NCBI RefSeq assembly: GCF_002286935.1
Contig: NZ_MVOH01000006.1
Span: forward strand, 310,001-374,000
From: Bifidobacterium criceti
GTDB taxonomy: Bacteria > Actinomycetota > Actinomycetes > Actinomycetales > Bifidobacteriaceae
Direction of reading: 5' to 3'
Length of the DNA: 64,000 bases
Part shown: positions 8,959 to 17,104 of the stretch, one piece after another
Layout: each line of letters opens with the position of its first letter
Position numbering within the stretch: position 1 is the stretch's first letter
Notes under the pieces: model-generated
What the model saw: only the letters and a program-made list of their open reading frames with translations
Database searches by the model: none
What the model was told of the DNA's origin: nothing
Made by a program: the position numbers and the translations under genes

Positions 8959-9837
8959 TCACGGTTGTGGGGGCGCCGTGTCGCGTCGGCGGTTGCGCAC
9001 GTGTGCGACGACGCCCCACACGATCGCGACGACGGACAGCAGCACACCGAGTCCCATGAGGATCCAGTTGATCGTCTCCCGCCAATCGACGAACTGCAAT
9101 GTGTTCGTGTTCATACAGGCGGCGATGACGATCGTGATCACGCCGACGAGTGTGACGATGCTGCCGAAGACGATCGTCGCCGCGCTCGGTCCGCTTGGAC
9201 GGACGGGATCCTTCGGTACGATGTCCGGCTGCGGCGCGCTGTACATCGGCACGCCGTCCGCGGGCGGCGTCGGCGGCACGTCCGCGGACGCCGTGTAGGC
9301 GGCCGCATCGTCCACGGCGGTCCGCGTATCCGCATCCTGCGCCGCGCTGTCCATCGTTTCGCCGTCGCCCGTCGCATCGTCATCGACGACCGTGTTCGCT
9401 TCGGCGACTGTGTCCCCATCAGTGACCGTTTCGGTAACGTCGTCCGCCGCGTCCGACGACCACGACCATCCGGAGAGCGGCTGCGTCGCGTCGTCGCTCA
9501 CCGGCAACGCCGAAGTCGGCGTGTCGTCGGCGACGTCGACCTGTTCGATCACGATGGTCGTGTCGTCGGCAGCGCGCGTCTGCGCAGGCATCACACGCGT
9601 CTGCGCAGGCATCTCGCGCGTGTCCCCGTCGTCGGGGATGGCGTTCGCGTCGTCGTCGAAGTCCGCGAACCGTTCACTCAACGGCACATCGAGCTCCGTC
9701 GTCTGCGCGGTGTGTTCGAGCACTGTATCTTCGACCTGTGTCGTTTCGTCGATCGGTGTCGTTTCGTCGACCTGTGCGATGACTTCGGTGTCGTCATCGT
9801 GGGTGCGGTCTGTTGCGTTGTTCATGTCGGTATCCAT
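8959..9837 (-). CDS. Hypothetical acidic membrane protein, PspC operon
   Basis: Not recognised. The 292-residue protein has a very acidic, Thr/Asp-rich N-terminal region (residues 1 to about 215), including a direct repeat around MPAQTR, followed by two hydrophobic helices (about 222-245 and 255-280) and a short basic tail. This suggests a C-terminally anchored protein with a long disordered cytoplasmic segment. It starts 24 bases after the stop of the PspC gene, on the same strand, so they are probably co-transcribed. The start at 9837 has no strong Shine-Dalgarno; an in-frame ATG at 9825 is an alternative. Confidence 0.65.
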   Translation of the reverse strand: MDTDMNNATDRTHDDDTEVIAQVDETTPIDETTQVEDTVLEHTAQTTELDVPLSERFADFDDDANAIPDDGDTREMPAQTRVMPAQTRAADDTTIVIEQVDVADDTPTSALPVSDDATQPLSGWSWSSDAADDVTETVTDGDTVAEANTVVDDDATGDGETMDSAAQDADTRTAVDDAAAYTASADVPPTPPADGVPMYSAPQPDIVPKDPVRPSGPSAATIVFGSIVTLVGVITIVIAACMNTNTLQFVDWRETINWILMGLGVLLSVVAIVWGVVAHVRNRRRDTAPPQP

Positions 9838-9861
9838 TTCTTGAGTCCGTTCGGTGTTCGC

Positions 9862-11787
9862 TCAGCGCTGCGACGCGTACCGTACGCTCACGCCGCCCGA
9901 GATGAGCACGTTCGGCTCGAGGATGAGTTCGGCTTCCTTCGGCGCTTTGTCCGCGCTCACCGCGCACGGCCAGTATTTGTCGTGTTCGATGAGTCGCTTC
10001 ATCTGCGCGTTCGCGTCGGACGCGAGATCGACGTGGCCGCCCTGGACGCTCAGGCCCGTGCACAGGTCCGCCATCTTGCGCGACGTGAAGTACATGTCAT
10101 CGGTCGCGACCCATGTGTCGTCGTTCGTGTCTTCGTCGTCGGCGTCTTCATCGTTCGTGTCTTCGTCGGTGTCTTCATCGTCGATGTCGTCGTCGGTGCC
10201 GCCGACTTCGACTTCGATACCGGGGATCCGCACGTGCGAGTAGCCGACGATGTCGTCGTTGTCCCATCCGACGATGTCGATGTCGGCGAAGCGGCTGCCG
10301 CGTGACATGATCGTGTACGGACCGCCGATCGAATCGGTGTGGTAGTTCGCGCCGCCGCTTTCGATCTTCCACGAGCATCCGTCGGGGATCGTCACGACGA
10401 CGCGCGCGTTCGTGACCGTCATCGGGATGCGTCCCGTCGGGCAGGTGCTCGTGCCCGGATGCCCGTCGTTGAGCCACACCGTGTGCTTCTTCGTCTCGGA
10501 CAGGTTGACGCTGAGCTGGTTGTGGCGGTAGCTGTTGCCGGTCACGGCGATGCCGCGTTCGAGTTTGCGCAGGTCGTCGGCGGACGACGTCAGTTCGACG
10601 TTGCCGCCCGCGAGGCTTATCGGCGTGTAATCGTGGTCGATGCTGTGCTTGTAGACGTTCACGGCGGTCCATGCGCCGCCGACGACCATCATGCAGCACG
10701 CGACGAACATCGCGATCCATGCGAACGGATGCAGGCCGCCCGTACGGCGTCCGGAGCAGCCGAGGACGATGATGATGACGCCGATCACGGCGCAGACGAC
10801 GCCCGCGTAGAGGACGCCCGGCTGGAGCGAGCTCGCGAACGACAGGCCGCGCACGGCGAACGAGCAGATCGACATCGACGCGATGATGAGCCCGAGGACG
10901 AGCAGGACGAGCGCCGGTCCCGCAGGCTTGCGGCGTGCGGTCTTCAACCGGTCAGGGCGCGGTGCGGGCGCCGGGGCCGTGTAGGTCGGCACGGCGGCCG
11001 CCGGCGCTGGCGTGGACGGCTGCACCGGCCGCTGTGGCGCGGACGGCTGCGGAGCCGCCGCGGCGTACGCCGGCGCTGTATCGACGGGTTCGCCGCCGCT
11101 CATATACATGTCGGCCGGAAAGGGATGGCCATTCTGCGGCGATGTGGATGGGGCTGATGGGGCTGGCGTTGGTGCGGGTCCGTTCGCCGGCATCGCGCCG
11201 CCATAGGGCATGTTCGCCGGAGGCGTCATCGGCGCGGAGCCCGGGCCCGGCATTGGGCCGCCCGGTGCGCCGGCCTGTGCGGCGAAGCGCCTGCGGCCGT
11301 TGTCGACGAGCAGGAAGAACGCGAGCGCGGCGAAGAGGAACGCGCCGACGTTGACGCTCCACGACCCCCACCAGAAGAAGCCGAAGCCGCTGAATCCGCC
11401 GATGAGGATGCAGAGGATGACGCCGACGAACGACCAGTCCCAGTGTCCGTCGATCGCCTCCTCAAGGAGGATCCTGTGGTCGAACTCGTCGGGAAGCAGC
11501 AGCCAGCTGATGCCGTAGAGCACGGCGCCGAAACCGCCGCAGAAGAACGCGACGACCATGAGGACACGGACAAGTGTCACGTTCCAGCCGAGTTCGCGTG
11601 CGATCGCCCCGCAAACACCGGCGATGACGCGGTTGTTCGTGCGTTCGACGCGGCTTTCGCGGATCCAACGGAAGAAGCTCGCCTCCGGCCTCATGCCGGT
11701 CGGTTGCGGCTGGGCGTTCGGTGCCTGATATCCCTGTGCGCCGTCTTGCCCCTGCGGCGACTGCGGGTTGTACTGTGTGTTGCTCAT
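9862..11787 (-). CDS. PspC-domain membrane protein with large C-terminal domain
   Basis: The 641-residue protein begins with a Gln/Pro-rich tail, then a PspC domain (about residues 45-110) with NRVIAGVCGAIARELGWN and YGISWLLLPDE. More membrane helices follow, then a Pro/Ala-rich linker (about 190-315), three further helices (about 325-405) and a beta-rich C-terminal region, probably outside the membrane, interrupted by an Asp/Glu/Thr run near 555-580. PspC proteins act in envelope-stress responses. It is divergent from a kinase that carries its own PspC domain, so the two probably share control and function. ATG at 11787 is chosen; the open frame beyond it overlaps the kinase. Confidence 0.82.
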   Translation of the reverse strand: MSNTQYNPQSPQGQDGAQGYQAPNAQPQPTGMRPEASFFRWIRESRVERTNNRVIAGVCGAIARELGWNVTLVRVLMVVAFFCGGFGAVLYGISWLLLPDEFDHRILLEEAIDGHWDWSFVGVILCILIGGFSGFGFFWWGSWSVNVGAFLFAALAFFLLVDNGRRRFAAQAGAPGGPMPGPGSAPMTPPANMPYGGAMPANGPAPTPAPSAPSTSPQNGHPFPADMYMSGGEPVDTAPAYAAAAPQPSAPQRPVQPSTPAPAAAVPTYTAPAPAPRPDRLKTARRKPAGPALVLLVLGLIIASMSICSFAVRGLSFASSLQPGVLYAGVVCAVIGVIIIVLGCSGRRTGGLHPFAWIAMFVACCMMVVGGAWTAVNVYKHSIDHDYTPISLAGGNVELTSSADDLRKLERGIAVTGNSYRHNQLSVNLSETKKHTVWLNDGHPGTSTCPTGRIPMTVTNARVVVTIPDGCSWKIESGGANYHTDSIGGPYTIMSRGSRFADIDIVGWDNDDIVGYSHVRIPGIEVEVGGTDDDIDDEDTDEDTNDEDADDEDTNDDTWVATDDMYFTSRKMADLCTGLSVQGGHVDLASDANAQMKRLIEHDKYWPCAVSADKAPKEAELILEPNVLISGGVSVRYASQR

Positions 11788-11892
11788 GGCTCCATTACAG
11801 CAGGCCGTCCGCGGGAAACACCTCAGGGGACACCCTGAAAAACCCCTGATTCTTGTCGTCAGGGCTCGGTTTTCTCCCCGAAGGGCGGCACA

Positions 11893-13323
11893 ATGGTAGG
11901 CATGCAGAACGTTTCCGAGACATGGGCCACACCGGTGCCGCGGGCACTGATGCCCGAAACGGCCGCACGGCCATTGCTGCCGGCGCGGCTGCCGCTCATG
12001 CGCCCACGCAAAGGGCGCTGGATCGCCGGCGTCGCGCGCGGCGTGAGCATGCATCTCGGCGTCCATGTGGCCTGGGTGCGGCTCGCGTTCATCGCGGCAT
12101 GCGTGCTGTACGGCGTCGGTCTCGCCGCCTATGTGGCCCTGTGGCTCCTCGTACCCGCAGGCGACCCGGTCGCCGAGGCGCAGCGCATCGCGGAACGGCG
12201 CAATGCGGCCGACGCGCCGCTCGCGAAAGGCAATGCGGGGTCGGGCACCACGGCGCAGCCCATCGCCGGGATCGACGATTACACGGGCCTTGACGCATCG
12301 ACGCCCACGCTTTCGGGCGAAAGCCTCAAACAGTTCTTCGAGGAGGCGTCGAAGCCCGCACTGTTCGCGGCGCTCGGCGTATCGCTCATCGCATGCGCGA
12401 TCATGTTCAACATGGCATCCTCGCGTGCAGGCGGCATCCTTCCCGCCGCGCTCGCGATCATCGGCCTCGGCATCGCATGGATGCGCTACAACGCGCCGCA
12501 TGGGCAGATCGCGACGACGGCGATCGGCGTCGCGCTCGAATTCGTCGCATACGTCGTCTTCCTCGTACAGCCATTGTTCTCGAACGGCGAAGTCACGCTC
12601 GCGCGCAGCCTCGTCAGCGGACTGCTCCTCGTGTTCGCCGTCATCGGCACCCTCACCCCATGGATCATGGCGCTCATGCGCGGCTTCACGAACGAGCGCG
12701 CATTGAAGGAACGCGAGGAGGAACGCGCGGACATGACCGCACATCTGCACGACGGCGTGCTGCAAACGCTCGCGCTCATCCAACTGCACGCGGACGAACC
12801 ACAGACCGTGTTCACGCTCGCGCGTTCACAGGAACGCGAACTGCGCAGCTGGCTGTATCAGGAACGCAAAACCTCGGACCGGTCGGTCAACGCGGGGCTC
12901 ACGCAGATCGCCGCACAAATCGAGGACAGCCACGGCAAACCAATCGAGGTCGTCACCGTCGGCGACGCGCGCCCAAGCGCGCAGACGGACGCGTTGCTCG
13001 ACGCAGCCGCGCAGGCGATGGTCAACGCGGTCACCCATGGCGGCGAACCCGTATCGGTGTACTGTGAGGCGTCGGATGCGCTCGTCGAGGTGTTCGTGCG
13101 CGACCATGGCAATGGATTCCGCATGGAGGATGTGCCACCCGAACGGCTTGGCATACGCGAATCAATCATCGGACGCATCAGACGCCGCGGCGGCAGCGTC
13201 GAAATCGTATCGCGGCCGCAGTGGGGCACCGAAGTGCGCATGCATATGCCGATCGCGTCACAGGACGCGACGCGCGCGAACGCGCATACGGACGCACAGG
13301 AAGCAGGAAAGGAACGCGTATGA
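11893..13323 (+). CDS. PspC-domain sensor histidine kinase (NarL/HisKA_3 type)
   Basis: A 476-residue membrane kinase. An N-terminal PspC domain (about residues 36-100, GRWIAGVARGVSMHLGVHVAWVR) is followed by four helices (about 155-260), a HisKA_3 dimerisation segment with phospho-acceptor His286 in HLHDGVLQTL, and an HATPase domain with an AMVNAVTHGG N-box and DHGNGF G-box. Its stop overlaps the regulator ATG by four bases (ATGA), so the two are translationally coupled. ATG 11893 follows GAAGGG at seven bases; ATG 11902 is the alternative. The arrangement resembles MacS-type PspC kinases of actinobacteria. The signal is unknown. Confidence 0.88.
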   Translation: MVGMQNVSETWATPVPRALMPETAARPLLPARLPLMRPRKGRWIAGVARGVSMHLGVHVAWVRLAFIAACVLYGVGLAAYVALWLLVPAGDPVAEAQRIAERRNAADAPLAKGNAGSGTTAQPIAGIDDYTGLDASTPTLSGESLKQFFEEASKPALFAALGVSLIACAIMFNMASSRAGGILPAALAIIGLGIAWMRYNAPHGQIATTAIGVALEFVAYVVFLVQPLFSNGEVTLARSLVSGLLLVFAVIGTLTPWIMALMRGFTNERALKEREEERADMTAHLHDGVLQTLALIQLHADEPQTVFTLARSQERELRSWLYQERKTSDRSVNAGLTQIAAQIEDSHGKPIEVVTVGDARPSAQTDALLDAAAQAMVNAVTHGGEPVSVYCEASDALVEVFVRDHGNGFRMEDVPPERLGIRESIIGRIRRRGGSVEIVSRPQWGTEVRMHMPIASQDATRANAHTDAQEAGKERV

Positions 13324-14012
13324 GCGGGCAGGATGAGGAGCATACGGCGCGCACGAGGATCGCCGTCGTCGACGACCATGAGATGTTCAGGGCGGGCGTC
13401 ATCGCGACGCTCACGCCGTATTTCGACATCGTCGGGCAGGCGGCCGACGTCGAATCGTCGGTCATGATGATCGCGGACACGAAACCGGACGTCGTCCTGC
13501 TCGACGTGCACGTCCCCGGCGGCAACGGCGGAGGCGGCGCCGAGATCCTCACGACATCGCAGCCGCTGTCGCCATCGTCGGCGTTCCTCGCACTCTCGGT
13601 GTCCGATTCCGCGCAGGACGTCGGCGCCGTCATCCGCGCGGGCGCACGTGGGTATGTGACGAAGACGATCACCGGCAACGAACTGATCCATTCGATCGAG
13701 CAGGTCGCCGACGGATACGCGGTCTTCTCCCCCAAACTCGCGGGATTCGTGCTCTCCGCGTTCCAAGGCGCCCCCGCAGGCGCGAACGGCGCGGACGAGG
13801 AGGCGCACGACGACGAACTCGACCGCCTGTCGACGCGCGAACAGGAGGTCATGCGGCTCATCGCGCGCGGCTATACGTACAAGGAAGCCGCCGCCGAACT
13901 GTTCATATCGGTCAAGACGGTCGAGACCCATGTGAGTTCGGTGCTGCGCAAACTGCAGCTGTCGAACCGCAACGAGCTGACCTTGTGGGCGGCCGACCGC
14001 CACATTGTGTGA
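13320..14012 (+). CDS. LuxR/NarL-family response regulator
   Basis: A 230-residue two-domain regulator: a receiver with acidic pocket VVDDHE, phospho-acceptor Asp62 in VVLLDVHVPGG and Lys in GYVTKTIT, then a LuxR-type helix-turn-helix (LSTREQEVMRLIARG and KTVETHVSSVLRKL). It overlaps the upstream kinase by four bases and is its cognate partner by position. A Gly-rich GGNGGGGAE loop follows the phosphorylation site, which is unusual in length. Likely targets include the divergent PspC operon, but no operator can be named. Confidence 0.9.
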   Translation: MSGQDEEHTARTRIAVVDDHEMFRAGVIATLTPYFDIVGQAADVESSVMMIADTKPDVVLLDVHVPGGNGGGGAEILTTSQPLSPSSAFLALSVSDSAQDVGAVIRAGARGYVTKTITGNELIHSIEQVADGYAVFSPKLAGFVLSAFQGAPAGANGADEEAHDDELDRLSTREQEVMRLIARGYTYKEAAAELFISVKTVETHVSSVLRKLQLSNRNELTLWAADRHIV

Positions 14013-14166
14013 CAGTGCCGTTTCCGTGCCCGACACGCCGCATATTCGAACATCTGTTCGCACAAGGCGATCGCAAGGACGGCGTGTATGCGCGCGAATG
14101 CCCTACGATGGTGGTCAGTGACGCGGACGCCGCATCGGACGCCCGCGAAGGACGACGGGAGCGGCG

Positions 14167-16317
14167 ATGGCGCACGATGACGAGGACGATCTGCTCGCGA
14201 AACTGACGATGTTCAGCGCAGGCGCGCAAGGACATGCGACCGATGCGCACGCGCATGGCACGGACATGCATGGCGCGGACGTGCACGATGCGTACGGCGG
14301 CGCGGATGCGCACGGCGCGGACGACGGCAAGGACGACGGATTCGACGTCGACCGTTTCCTCGACGGTCTTGACGCCATCTTCGCGCGCCACGAGGCGGCG
14401 ACGAAGGCGGAACCGTACCTCCTTGACGCGATGGACGCCGCCGAGAACGCCGGAGACATACCCGGCCTGCTCACCGTGCTCAACGAGACGATGGGATTCT
14501 ACCGTTCGCAATCGCGGCACCAGGACAACCAGTGGATCATCCAACGCGCGATCGAACTCGCGTTGCGCCTTGGATTCGAAGGCACCGAAGCGTGGGCGAC
14601 GACGCTCATCAACGCGGCGACATCGCAACGCGCGGCCGGCAACTACGCCCAGGCCGAAGACCTCTACACGCAGGCGCTCGCATGCGCCGCACACGTCTAC
14701 GGACCTGACGATCGACGGCTCGCGGCGCTCCACAACAACCTGTCGATGCTCTACAGCGAGACGGGGCGCACGGCACAGGCGGTCGACGAACTGCGCACGG
14801 CACTCGCGATCCTCGAACACGGCAGCGTGGACACGGCAACCGACGTCGACATCGCCTCGACATGCGCGAACCTCGCGCTCGCGCTGCTCACGGCACAATC
14901 CGCGGATACGGACACGGCCGCGACGCTCGACAAAGCCGCCGCATGCGCCGGACGCGCGCTCGCGATCTACCGGAACGCGCACGCCGAAGACAGCGCCCAT
15001 TACGCGTCCGCGCTCGCGGCGGCCGCACAGGTCGCGTTCGCGCAGCGGCGTTTCGCGGATGCCATGCACTATTATGAACGCGCACTTGGCATCATCCGCA
15101 TCTGCTACGGCGAGGACACCGATTATTACCGCATCACCGCGGCCAATCTCGATGAGGCGCGCAACGCGCTCGGCAGGGCGGGGCATGCGGCTGCGGATGA
15201 TGCGCATACGAACGGCGTGGCCAAGAGCACGAAGACGGCGAATGAGGCGGTTGATGGCACCACCACAACGGACGCCGCAGCAGCGACCGCGCGCACGAAG
15301 GAGCGCCGCAGCGGCATGCGGCTTGCGCGCGACTTCTGGCTCGCCTACGGCAAACCGATGGTCGAGGAACGCTATCCGCGGTATGCGGGCCGTATCGCGG
15401 CGGGACTCGTCGGCCCCGGGTCGGAATGCTTCGGCTTCGACGACGAGACGTCCGAGGACCATGATTTCGGCGCGAGGTTCTGCCTGTGGCTCACCGACGA
15501 CGACTATGCGGCCATCGGCGCACCACTGCAACATGACTACGAAGCGCTCCCGCGCGATTTCGACGGCGTCTCGCGCTCCGCGACATCACCGCGCGCGCAA
15601 GGCGACGGCAGACGTGACGGCGTGTTCCCGACACACGGGTTCTTCACGTCGCTCACCGGGTATCCGACCGCACCCGACGCCGACGAGCCCCATCTGTGGA
15701 TGATGCTCGACGAGGCGACGTTGGCGAACGCGACGAACGGCCGCGTCTTCGCAGATCCGCTCGGCGAGTTCTCGAAGACGCGCCGATCGTTCCGCACGCC
15801 GCCCGACGATGTGCGGCTCGCGTGGATCTCACGCGGGCTCGGCATGGTCGCGCAAGCCGGCCAATACAATGTGCCGCGCATGCTCGCGCGCGGCGACGGC
15901 GCCGCCGCATGGCTGTGCATCGACGAATATGTGATGGCCGTCTCGTCGCTCGTGTTCCTGCTCAACAACCCGGTGACGGTCGGCTACGCACCGTACTACA
16001 AATGGCGTTTCGCCGCATTGCGCGCGCTGAGCCGGCGTGCGGGCATGCGGCTGACCGAAGTGTGCGGCGAACTTGAGGAACTGTTGCGTCATGCGTCCGC
16101 CGCATGCTTCGGCGGCGCCGGATTCGGTGAAGGCGGTGCCGGCGCCGCACCACATGTGCAGGCGGCCGAATCCCTCATCGGCACGATATGCGCGCAGATC
16201 GTCACCGAACTCCAACGGCAGGGACTCACCGACTCGGACGACGACTTCCTCGAATGGCAGCGCCCCTATATCGAATCGCACATCCACGATCCCGCACAAT
16301 GCCTGCACAGCATCTGA
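14167..16317 (+). CDS. TPR protein with DUF4037 nucleotidyltransferase-like domain
   Basis: A 716-residue cytoplasmic protein. A His/Asp/Ala-rich tail (about 20-55) precedes a tetratricopeptide region (about 90-340) with repeats such as GNYAQAEDLYTQALACA and RRFADAMHYYERALGI. After a linker, the C-terminal half carries a DUF4037-type domain with GSECFGFDDETSEDHDF, which fits the G[GS]-x(9-13)-D-x-D pattern of nucleotidyltransferase-fold proteins. FCLWLTDDD follows. ATG at 14167 has GGGAG upstream. A DUF4125 gene follows after 51 bases; those families often sit together. No biochemical role is established to my knowledge. Confidence 0.75.
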   Translation: MAHDDEDDLLAKLTMFSAGAQGHATDAHAHGTDMHGADVHDAYGGADAHGADDGKDDGFDVDRFLDGLDAIFARHEAATKAEPYLLDAMDAAENAGDIPGLLTVLNETMGFYRSQSRHQDNQWIIQRAIELALRLGFEGTEAWATTLINAATSQRAAGNYAQAEDLYTQALACAAHVYGPDDRRLAALHNNLSMLYSETGRTAQAVDELRTALAILEHGSVDTATDVDIASTCANLALALLTAQSADTDTAATLDKAAACAGRALAIYRNAHAEDSAHYASALAAAAQVAFAQRRFADAMHYYERALGIIRICYGEDTDYYRITAANLDEARNALGRAGHAAADDAHTNGVAKSTKTANEAVDGTTTTDAAAATARTKERRSGMRLARDFWLAYGKPMVEERYPRYAGRIAAGLVGPGSECFGFDDETSEDHDFGARFCLWLTDDDYAAIGAPLQHDYEALPRDFDGVSRSATSPRAQGDGRRDGVFPTHGFFTSLTGYPTAPDADEPHLWMMLDEATLANATNGRVFADPLGEFSKTRRSFRTPPDDVRLAWISRGLGMVAQAGQYNVPRMLARGDGAAAWLCIDEYVMAVSSLVFLLNNPVTVGYAPYYKWRFAALRALSRRAGMRLTEVCGELEELLRHASAACFGGAGFGEGGAGAAPHVQAAESLIGTICAQIVTELQRQGLTDSDDDFLEWQRPYIESHIHDPAQCLHSI

Positions 16318-16368
16318 CAATCGACACCCACACAACAGCACACGGATACGGACACGATGGAGCATCAT

Positions 16369-17034
16369 ATGAACGACCAACCAACGGACGACCAGTCAAT
16401 GGACGATGCACGACGCGCCACGATCGAGCAGATCGTGGCGGCTGAATGGGACATGTTCCAGCACACGGTGAACGAAGGCGGCCGTGCGTCATGCCAAGGC
16501 AACAAACCGATGTTCACACTCATGCGCACAAGCCAGTTCATGACATGGCCCGACGCGCTGCTCACATCGTATCTGCAAGACCTTGAGGCCGCGGCACATG
16601 ACGGACGCAACCTCGTCGAGGAGAAATACGCGCGCATGATGGCGTCGACCGAACCGGAACGCTACGGACGCGACGTCGCGCCCTACATCCCGACGTTGGA
16701 CGAGGCACGCGTCAGGCAGCAGGAACGCATCATCGCGCGGCAGGTCGCCTGGGCGCGCACATTCATGGAGCACTACCCCCACATCGGCGCGAACATGCGC
16801 GTATTGACGACCGATCAGGACACACCGGAGCAGACATCGTACGAGACATATCTGCGCGGCGAACTCGGCACGTACCGGCAGCATACGCTCGACCTGTACG
16901 AACGGTTCGTCGAGGACACCGCACGACGCGGCGGCAACATCGCCGAGGAGACGGTCGCGTGCACGATGCGCCTCATCGGCATCGATGCACTCGACGAAGC
17001 GGAACGTGACGAAGCGGAACGCGCGGCGTGGTAG
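16369..17034 (+). CDS. DUF4125 family protein
   Basis: A 221-residue soluble, mainly helical protein. The N-terminal half has the family-like pattern IVAAEWDMFQHTVNEGGRAS followed by CQGNKPMFTLMRTSQF. ATG 16369 is preferred over ATG 16357 because GGAG (16359-16362) sits six bases before it. It follows the TPR-DUF4037 gene closely on the same strand, implying an operon and a joint function. An RTFMEH segment around residue 129 loosely resembles the R-x4-H motif of HEPN domains, but this is weak. Function unknown. Confidence 0.7.
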   Translation: MNDQPTDDQSMDDARRATIEQIVAAEWDMFQHTVNEGGRASCQGNKPMFTLMRTSQFMTWPDALLTSYLQDLEAAAHDGRNLVEEKYARMMASTEPERYGRDVAPYIPTLDEARVRQQERIIARQVAWARTFMEHYPHIGANMRVLTTDQDTPEQTSYETYLRGELGTYRQHTLDLYERFVEDTARRGGNIAEETVACTMRLIGIDALDEAERDEAERAAW

Positions 17035-17104
17035 TCCATGGACGGAACGAACCGTTGCGCTTTGCGCCGAAGAATCGGCAAGGCTGACGGTACAGTGAGG
17101 AATC

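Noticed and set aside
11893-11904. Leaderless start for the kinase at ATG 11902 after CACAAT
   Set aside because: The -10-like box and spacing mimic glgX, but no -35 fits, and ATG 11893 has GAAGGG at a normal distance.
11788-12789. N-terminal extension of the PspC protein through the kinase gene
   Set aside because: The extra 334 codons are antisense to the kinase, which has H, N and G boxes. ATG 11787 gives a normal PspC protein start.
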